From NCBI RefSeq assembly GCF_000247695.1, contig NW_004624732.1, positions 15,058,524 to 15,122,523 of the forward strand: a stretch of 64,000 bases of DNA, read 5' to 3'. Positions 57,244 through 64,000 of the stretch are shown piece after piece. Under the pieces are notes generated by a model, which saw only the letters and a program-made list of their open reading frames with translations, was not told the DNA's origin and did no database searches. Source of the stretch: Heterocephalus glaber. Its lineage: Eukaryota; Chordata; Mammalia; Rodentia; Bathyergidae. The position numbers and the translations under genes are program-made. The number at the start of each line of letters is the position of its first letter. Within the stretch, counting starts at the first letter, position 1.

Positions 57244-59348
57244 CTGCAAGAAAGAGCAGCACATGGCACACAAGGCAGGCATACACACTGCATGGCCAGC
57301 ATCTGCACACAGCTCCACTACCTCTAAGAGATCCAGGGCCTGGCCTCTGTCCAGAGGGAGGCACAAAGGAGGGGGATGGTCTACACCGAGAGCAAGGATA
57401 GAACTCTGATTTGATTCTCCTGAGGAGTTAAACATGTATGACCACAGGTGGCTCCTATTGATAACATATTTGTAAAAAGGTCTGTGCCTCCCCTTCATAG
57501 AATATGCAAAATATTTTTATGAGTCAGATGATAAACCACGAAAGTTTAAAAATGATGCTGTTAACCTTAAAACAGGTGAGAAATTCTGATATATGCTACA
57601 ACACAGCTGAAACATGAGGGCACAATGCTAAGTGAAAAAGGTAAAAAAGCCAGTGATAGATAAAACACTGTGATTCCACTGATACAAGTTATTTAACAGT
57701 TGTCAAATTCATAGACACAAAGCACAGAATGGTAGGTGCCAGAGGTAGAGGGCAGCAGAAAAGGGAAGTTTTGTTTAAGAGGTAAAGTAGTTTTAGATTT
57801 GCAAAAGGAAAAACATTGTGAATATACCTGCACGAGAGAACTGTACACTAAAAAATGGTTTAGATGGGCAGGGCAAAGAAACATGTGAAAAAGGGTTCCA
57901 AACTACATGAGCTTCCAAGTACACTGAGAGAAATCTATTTTTGCTGTACTGCAGAGGTTCAGTGACTGAGTCCACTCAAGGAAAAGCAGTACCTCAGTGC
58001 AGGGACTAACTCTCTGCTGCTTACACTCCCTCCTCCCAGGGGCTGAAGGCATGCATGCAGCTTCTGTCTGCACAGTCTTCTTGGCCTTGACAGGGTGGGA
58101 AAACCAAGTGAAATGGAGGGTCTGAGCAGAAGAAATACACTGTATCCTGGAATGCCTTTCTCTCTGGCACAATTCCCTTATTTTGAAGTAAAGCCTGGGA
58201 ATAAAAGAATTATGGGGAACCAACTGTGTCTCATGTGGGCCCCACCCAAAAGACTAGCCAATCCCCAGACATTATCAGATGAAGTCCCCAGGGATTCTTT
58301 ACGTCCATGGAGACATGCTGACCCTAGCCAAGTCTTAACTCCCCATGGTTTTTATTTTCCTGTTGTACAGGAAGCCTGGGGGAGTAAGGCAGATAAATAC
58401 CAACATATTTCTACAGGCAACTATTACTTCTATTAACACAAGACCAGCTTTCCTAGATTTATGAAAACGTGTATTAATGCAGCTTGACCTAAAAATTCAG
58501 CTTGTGCTAACGGAAGTTCGGAGAGGTTCAGCCCGCACTACTGCATAATAGCCCACTAACAAATCAACTCCATCAAAATCAGTGTGCTGGGCTGGGGATT
58601 TAGCTCAGTGGTTCTGGCGCCTGCCTTGCGAGCATAAGGTCCCGAGTTCGATCCCCAGTACCAAAAAAAAAGTCAGTGTGCTATTCAGTTATGCTCCACA
58701 AGGGAGGTCACTTGGTTCATGGTTTGTTACTCTCCACCCCACACTCCCGTTTCCTCTCAACTTAAAGGAAACAGGGAAGGAGAGGAAGGAAAAGATAATT
58801 TGCTGCTTCTTGCCCCCTAAATTATGTGTAGCCATAAAACACTATACCCAAGGGTCAATATTCACAGGCTCTCCCCAACTTCACCCCACTCTCAAGCTTC
58901 CCCAGAAGACACAAACAGGAACAGACTCACCTGCTGACATGGCCATGGTGGTTCCAGCAACCATGCCCATGGTGACCCCACTGCCTCTTGGAGGAGGGAT
59001 GGGAGCAGGATACACCGTTGCTGGCATGCCGTTGGGCTGCACCACCGTGGTGTGGTGGATGACGTGAGGGGGTGCTGCATACAGTGGCTGTGTGTAGTAG
59101 GTGCCTTGCTGTGGGGAGAACAGAGACAACTGCCACAGGGTGCCACAGCCATTGAGACCTGATGAAACCGACCCTTCCCACAGCGTAGGGTGTCCCCAAG
59201 CATACCTGTGCATACGGGCTCTGCTGAGGGTAGGCACTTCGCACAGGGTACACGGCGGTCTGATAGGGGTTGGGGGAGGAGGAGTATGGTGGTACAGCCC
59301 CACTGGTGGGGGAGCAGGACACTTTGTATGGTGTGCCAGGAGTGTAAC
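57131..59348 (-). CDS. FAM168B: FAM168B (MANI), C-terminal three coding exons (overview)
   Basis: Minus-strand exons in transcript order: 59348-59206, 59108-58931, 57243-57131. All junctions are AG/GT with matching phases and give 144 residues. The product is rich in proline, tyrosine and serine ([57 protein letters not shown]) and ends TYSYVPPQW. This is the FAM168B sequence; the human protein is 195 residues, so about 51 N-terminal residues (the MNPVYSPG end) lie beyond 64000. From family knowledge it is a neuronal membrane-associated protein (myelin-associated neurite-outgrowth inhibitor) that restrains axon growth. I looked for the N-terminal exons between 59349 and 64000 and did not find them. 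Confidence 0.96.
57540..57870 (+). repeat. L1 3' end
   Basis: GATTCCACTGATACAAGTTA, GCACAGAATGGTAGGTGCCA and GAACTGTACACTAAAAAATG are classic old-L1 3' text. Confidence 0.8.
58589..58672 (+). repeat. ID SINE with target-site duplication
   Basis: GGGCTGGGGATTTAGCTCAG to GTACC plus A tail; TCAGTGTGCT at 58579-58588 and 58673-58682. Box A and box B regions (GTTCGATCC) are intact. Confidence 0.95.
58931..59108 (-). CDS. FAM168B: FAM168B coding exon
   Basis: Acceptor AG 59110-59109 and donor GTGAGT beginning at 58930 on the minus strand. It has 59 codons plus one base, from [14 protein letters not shown] to TTMAMSA. It contains a short hydrophobic glycine/methionine-rich stretch ([13 protein letters not shown]). 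The intron before it is only 97 bases. Confidence 0.95.
59206..59348 (-). CDS. FAM168B: FAM168B coding exon
   Basis: On the minus strand the acceptor AG occupies 59350-59349 and the donor GTATGC begins at 59205. Two bases complete a glycine codon, then 47 codons run [11 protein letters not shown] to QQSPYAQ. Confidence 0.95.
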
Positions 59349-59639
59349 CTGGAACAGAAGGCAACGGCCCAAGTTTACCCTAGCCCGTGTGAGACATGGG
59401 GAAGGATGAGTGTGCAGGGAGGAGCCAGACGCATGTCAGCTCATGAATAACATGGTTAAGATCTGACACCACTGTAGCCCTGATCTTCACTGAGACCTGC
59501 CTCTGTTTGTTAGCTCTGTGTGCAACTGCAGTAGGGTTGGATTTTGGGATGGAGGAGAAAGTCCCAGAACATATGGTCACAAAAAACCAGGAAATAAACA
59601 CTCGTCCTGTCCCACTGGAGTATAAATTGATATGGCCTT

Positions 59640-61150
59640 TGTAGTGTTCAATTTGTCATTAAAAATGCTTAAGTCTTTTAACCTCTAGAAATCTGCCTTA
59701 AAGAAATAAGCAAATATACACTAAGACTTAACTGTAAGCAGGGCCAAGGATTTAACTCAGTGGCGACACACCTGCCTCACAAGTGCAAGGTCCTGAGTTC
59801 AATCCCCAGCACCGAAAAAGAAAAAAAAAAAAAATTAATTGTAAGCATGTCTATCTCAACATTATTTACTGTAACAAGAACAAAGGGAGAGACTTGTCAA
59901 ACAGGAATTGGCTCAGCACCCTATGGTAAAAGAAGTAAAGGGAGGAGATAAAGAGGTAAAGGAAGCAGGTTAAACACACACATTTGCTTTTGCTCCCACC
60001 AAAAATGATATTAAAATGACCATAAGGCAGATTGAGAAATTAAAAAAAAATAAACCTACATGGCCCAAGATTGGAAGCGAAGACAGTGTTTTGAAACCTA
60101 AAAAGCTGCAGTGGAAGATGACTTAGCTGACCAAAGAAAGCTGCACTTGCAGCCAGTAGTGAGGAATGTGGAGAAGCAGCCTGACACCAGAAAGCATCTT
60201 CCCAGCAACTGGAAAACTGCAGGCCACCAGCATGTTTTCAGCTGTTGAGGGTCCCTGGTGGGACGGAGGGGCCATGAGTGTACTGAGTAAACATTAGTGC
60301 CTGACTCCCCATGGCAACAGGGACAGAGATCTGCTCCCAGGGAAGACGGGTGAGGGCTTCTGGAATGCTATGATCACAGCAGCTTTGCTCATCTACCCAA
60401 AGCTGGAAATGGGCCTGAATGTCCACCATTCAGCTGAGGAACAGACAAGCTGTGGTGTGTGTCCTCACAACCAAATACCATTCACAATCAAAGGGTACAA
60501 ACCGAGGACACACAAAACTACATGAATGAGTCTCAGAATCATTGCATCATATGAAAGAAAGCCAGAACGTTACATGCTGTGTGCATGACAGGAACCTCCA
60601 GGAAAGACAAATCTACAGTGACAGAAAACCCACAATTGGTGGCCACAGGCAGAGGGGTATGTGGGTCTTTCAAAGAGCAGTCACTTGGCTGTGGTGGCAC
60701 TGTATAGCCCTATACAACTGTCCAAACATACCAAGCTACACATGGTAACAGATGGCTTCCAGTACATGTAAAGTCTACCCTGAACAGTCTGTAAGGCAGT
60801 CCATATCCCAGCTGATGCCAAAGGCATGGAGCATTCAGGCTGCCCATGGGTACCAGAAAGTGCACCATCTCCAGCCACAGACATGCTCACCACAGCACCC
60901 AGCAATGTAACTTCTAGATATTACCCCTACAAAAATGAAAGCACGAGTTCACAATGGGAATTGTAGAACATGTTCACCAATCTAATTCCTAAATGGAAAA
61001 TAACCCAAATGTTTGCAAGGGAAAGGATACACTGTGACATATCCACACAAAAAGCCAGACCAGAGCAACACACACTGAATTACAGTATTTACATACTTAA
61101 TAAGTAAACCCACCTATGGTAACAGAAATCAGAAAGAGGAGTGAGGGAAA
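59640..61150 (+). repeat. old L1 3' fragments
   Basis: Sense L1-like text such as CTCATCTACCCAAAGCTGGA, GTCCACCATTCAGCTGAGGA and ATGAATGAGTCTCAGAATCA; an ID is inserted at 59741-59835. Confidence 0.7.
59741..59835 (+). repeat. ID SINE with target-site duplication
   Basis: GGGCCAAGGATTTAACTCAG to CAGCACC plus A-rich tail; TTAACTGTAAGCA / TTAATTGTAAGCA flank it. Confidence 0.9.
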
Positions 61151-61190
61151 GAAAACCTTCTGGGATGATACAAGTGTTCTGTATTTTGTT

Positions 61191-61261
61191 TTGGTACTGG
61201 GGACAGAACTCAGGACCTTGTGCTGTGAGGCAGTGACCTCACTGAGCTAAATCCTTGGCCC
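61191..61261 (-). repeat. ID SINE with target-site duplication
   Basis: GGTACTGGGGACAGAACTCA to GAGCTAAATCCTTGGCCC; TGTATTTTGTTTTGG appears on both sides. Confidence 0.9.
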
Positions 61262-61377
61262 TTTTGTATTTTGTTTTGGGCAGTGATTCCATGAGAAGGA
61301 AATTCATCCAAATGCACAATTAACATAAGTGTTTCATACAAAATTACCCTTCAAGCTTAAAAAATAAACCGATGAGG

Positions 61378-61447
61378 CCAGGGATGTAGCTCAGCAGCAC
61401 AGTTCTGCCTGGTAAGCGCGAGGCCCTGAGTTTAATTCCCGGTAACC
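61378..61447 (+). repeat. ID SINE
   Basis: GGCCAGGGATGTAGCTCAGC to GTTTAATTCCCGGTAACC. Confidence 0.85.
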
Positions 61448-62139
61448 CTCCAAAGAAATCAATTAATTAAAAAAAAAAACCAAGGATAAAAATTTTTAAG
61501 TTAAAAAATTTTTAATTATACTACTAGGCTGTATTTAGCAATGTACACATTTTTTAATTTAAAAGAGAGAAAGAGAATAAATGATTTTCAGGAAATCCAC
61601 CCATATTAAATGGTCATTTTTTTAAGCCACAAGAAAGAAATTTTGCATTCCTCCCAGGGGCCAGGTCAGTTATGTTCTCTTGTTCGGCCATAGATACACA
61701 TCAATTCCTAGAGGGCTTCTGAACCTCCATATGCTGAATGTCCAGGTTCATGAAGACCTTCCAGTCTTGCTTTCTGAGGCATACCCAGAATTCCCCTTCA
61801 TATACATCCTTCAGTCTGCGCAACAGCTGGCCCAGTGTTTGGCCACAAAGAAGATACTCAAGTCCATTTATCTGCATGCAATTTTGATCCTTTCACTCAA
61901 ATGAAGGGACTCCCAACCTCCACTGATTGTTAACTGAAGTAAGAAAAGATCCTTTCAGGTTTCTGTATTATTTTACAATTGATTACTGCTACATTAACTG
62001 GAAACAGAAACACTGCCAAAATTTGAATACACCAACTTTCAATACTGGTGCTTGGCTAAATAAGAGTCCAGTACACAGATTTTCTGTTAGGAGTTAGAAA
62101 AGCAAGTTCAAAGTCAAGACCACTAAAGGGTCCCTACTA

Positions 62140-62455
62140 CAGTTTAGATATTGAGTGTCCTCCCAGGGTCCATGAGAAGGTTTGGTCCCTAACATGGTGC
62201 TCTTAGGAGGTGATGGAAACTTTAAGAGATGAAGTCTTTGGGTCACCATGGGTAAGACCCTGGACCTCTTTTACTCTTTTTCATTCCCCAGTTTTGAGGG
62301 GAACCTCCACTATCACCTATGCCACGATGTGCTTCCTCACCAAAAGTAATAGAGTCAGTCAATTGATCATGGGCTGAAACTTTCAAAATTATTCAGCCAA
62401 GATAAGCATTTTCTCTGAGAAAGTCAATTACACAGATGGAACACTAACACAGTCA
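62140..62455 (+). mobile_element. MaLR-like LTR
   Basis: CAGTTTAGATATTGAGTGTCC start, GGAGGTGATGGAAACTTTAA, CATGGGCTGAAACTTTCAAA and GGAACACTAACACAG end. Confidence 0.65.
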
Positions 62456-62604
62456 CTTTTTGTAAGGCTGTCCATCTCCTAGTCTTTAAGAATAAAAGGG
62501 CAAAGTGATGGTTTCACATAGTGAAATTCAAATTAAAACTTTATGTATGCTTTACTGCATGCCAATGAAACCCCAAGGCTTCAAAACATTTTCTTTAATT
62601 ATAA

Positions 62605-62693
62605 TTTTTTTGGGGGGGGTACCGGGGATTGAACTCAGGTCCTTGCGCTTGTGCAGCAGGCGGTGAAACCACTGAGCTAAATCGCCGGCCCTA
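62605..62693 (-). repeat. ID SINE with target-site duplication
   Basis: GTACCGGGGATTGAACTCAG to GAGCTAAATCGCCGGCCC; TTCTTTAATTATAA at 62591-62604 and 62694-62707. Confidence 0.93.
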
Positions 62694-63497
62694 TTCTTTA
62701 ATTATAAAAAAAAGGCAATACAGTAGCTATCAAGTCTCTGCCATGCACTGACACTCCCAAGAGGTGGCCCAGGACAGCCATATCTCTAAGCTATTGGCTT
62801 GCACAGTGCAAAGCAGGCACACTGTCACTAGGCCTGGCCATGAGAGCATTATACCAGCTGTCCGCCACCAACATAGGGTAAAGCCCTGTCACAGAAACAA
62901 TTGGGAAAATCCAGTTCTCTCCACAAGGTACCTGACTACAGAGGAAAGTTGCAAGAAAACAGACCACCAACACAGCAGCATTTATGCAGTCTTGGCAAGT
63001 AAGCAGGGCTCAGCTCAGAGTGGGGCAATGTTGTCTAAAAAGAAAGGAACCATGGAGATGAGAGCAGGGGAAAGTAACATCCTGGATAAGCTTCCTCCCC
63101 ACAAGCCACTCCTCCTTCACGTTCCATAACCATAACCATAACCACAACACAGCAAGACCCCAAGCAGATGCTCTTGTTGACTCACAGGTAGACACTGCTA
63201 AATGTGACTCCCATTCCACAGCTGAAGTCCAGTTCTTGCTGCTTTATTTCCACAGACCTTAATCAAGAGATCACCCTAGCAGTCACTAAACTCACTCTTG
63301 AACAAGATGTTAACAATTTATTAAGTACCACAATCAAATTATTTATTCATAGTTACCTTCTGTGTGTAGCATTTTGAGAAGAGATGCTAGATTTAAAAAT
63401 TAGGAACCACATTCAGAATTTGCAGTTTCTTCATTTTTCAATTTAAAAGCATTTGCAACATAGATGAGATAACTGGAAATATGAACACTGATTATAA

Positions 63498-63582
63498 TTT
63501 TTTTTTTTGGTACTGGGGATCAAACTCAGGACCTTGTCCTTGCGAGGCAGGTGTCAGCACCACTGAGCTAATAAATCCCCCG
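63498..63582 (-). repeat. ID SINE with target-site duplication
   Basis: T run, GGTACTGGGGATCAAACTCA to CACTGAGCTAATAAATCCCC; GATTATAATTTT on both sides. Confidence 0.9.
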
Positions 63583-63810
63583 CATGATTATAATTTTAAT
63601 AGCATCAAGGAATTTGTTTTTAGGTGTGAAAATGACACAAGTATCCTTTAAAGCTACTACTAAAAACCATAGACAATACCCAAAAGTTGCTTCAAAATAA
63701 TACAAGGGAAAGGAGTGGGAGTACAGATAAAAAATATCAGCTCTGAGCTGGTGATGGATAAGCAGGGATTATACTCCCACTTACTTGTGCACATATTTAA
63801 AATTGTTTCT

Positions 63811-63950
63811 GCTGGGCATGATGGTGCACACCAGTAATCCCGGCACTTGGGAGGCTGAGACAGAAAGACTGTCATAAGTTTGAGGCCAGCCTGGACTACA
63901 TAGTGTGTTCAAGGGTAGCCTGAACTACATAGCAATACCCTGTTAAAAAC
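63811..63950 (+). repeat. B1 SINE
   Basis: GCTGGGCATGATGGTGCACA, GTTTGAGGCCAGCCTGGACT, A-rich end. Confidence 0.9.
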
Positions 63951-63962
63951 AAACCAAAAAAT

Positions 63963-64000
63963 GGGGCCAGGGATTTAGCTCAGTGGTGCCATCGCTTGTC
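63963..64000 (+). repeat. ID SINE cut by the window end
   Basis: GGGGCCAGGGATTTAGCTCA head; the remainder is outside the window. Confidence 0.88.

Larger units (their letters stand above)
57244..58930 (-). other. FAM168B intron
   Basis: Contains an L1 3' fragment (57540-57870) and an ID SINE (58589-58672). The rest is unique and shows no exon. Confidence 0.8.
59349..64000 (-). other. FAM168B intron continuing beyond the window
   Basis: Holds L1 fragments, six ID SINE copies, a MaLR-like LTR and a B1. The N-terminal FAM168B exons are not found here. Confidence 0.75.

Noticed and set aside
58881..59372. Long overlapping minus-strand frames across the FAM168B exons
   Set aside because: They run through the 97-base intron or use other frames; the spliced structure gives the known protein.
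62764..63129. 121-codon plus-strand frame in the FAM168B intron
   Set aside because: No recognisable domain, no CpG island or promoter, and low-complexity, mixed composition; probably chance.
1..64000. CRISPR arrays, operons, phage or plasmid modules
   Set aside because: The window is a mammalian intron/exon landscape. The direct repeats seen are SINE target duplications and microsatellites, not spaced arrays.

Overview
The window is nuclear DNA from a placental mammal, almost certainly a rodent. It carries short spliced exons with GT/AG borders, one CpG island, and about half its length is interspersed repeats. The repeats are tRNA-derived ID SINEs, B1 (7SL-derived) SINEs and B1+ID composite SINEs, MaLR-type solo LTRs, old L1 fragments and MER2-like DNA transposons. 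The mix of ID and B1+ID composites without recognisable B2/B4 elements points away from mouse and rat. The ID variants resemble those I recall from kangaroo rat or beaver relatives (Castorimorpha), but the species call is tentative.

Layout. Positions 1-34761 contain no coding sequence I can support; I read them as intron of ARHGEF4 (plus strand), filled with L1, LTR and SINE insertions. Ten coding exons of ARHGEF4 (ASEF, a Rac1/Cdc42 guanine-nucleotide exchange factor) lie between 34762 and 50580. They encode 547 residues: the last part of the APC-binding region, the SH3 domain, the DH domain, the PH domain and the C-terminal tail. The more N-terminal exons are outside the window. Inside the first large intron (34902-43585) a CpG island at about 40540-41230 holds a complete 56-codon reading frame on the same strand for a single-pass membrane microprotein, probably SMIM39. 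A consensus splice donor follows its stop codon, so this island could also serve as an alternative first exon of ARHGEF4.

FAM168B (MANI, a neuronal membrane protein) converges from the right on the minus strand. Three coding exons at 59348-57131 give the C-terminal 144 residues; the first 51 or so residues lie beyond 64000. The stop codon is followed 16 bases later by a consensus donor, and a matching acceptor at 56573-56574 opens a long 3' UTR exon (56572 to about 52205). The two genes are tail to tail, with candidate poly(A) signals on opposite strands only 35 bases apart near 52.2 kb.

What stands out: the nested microprotein/CpG island and its possible shared transcript with ARHGEF4; the split 3' UTR and long GU repeat of FAM168B; the nearly touching convergent 3' ends; and a readable insertion history, including an LTR broken by a second LTR and a SINE, each with its own target-site duplication, and a wave of ID SINEs with near-perfect duplications. 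I found no bacterial-type operon, CRISPR array, intact transposase or other novel system.
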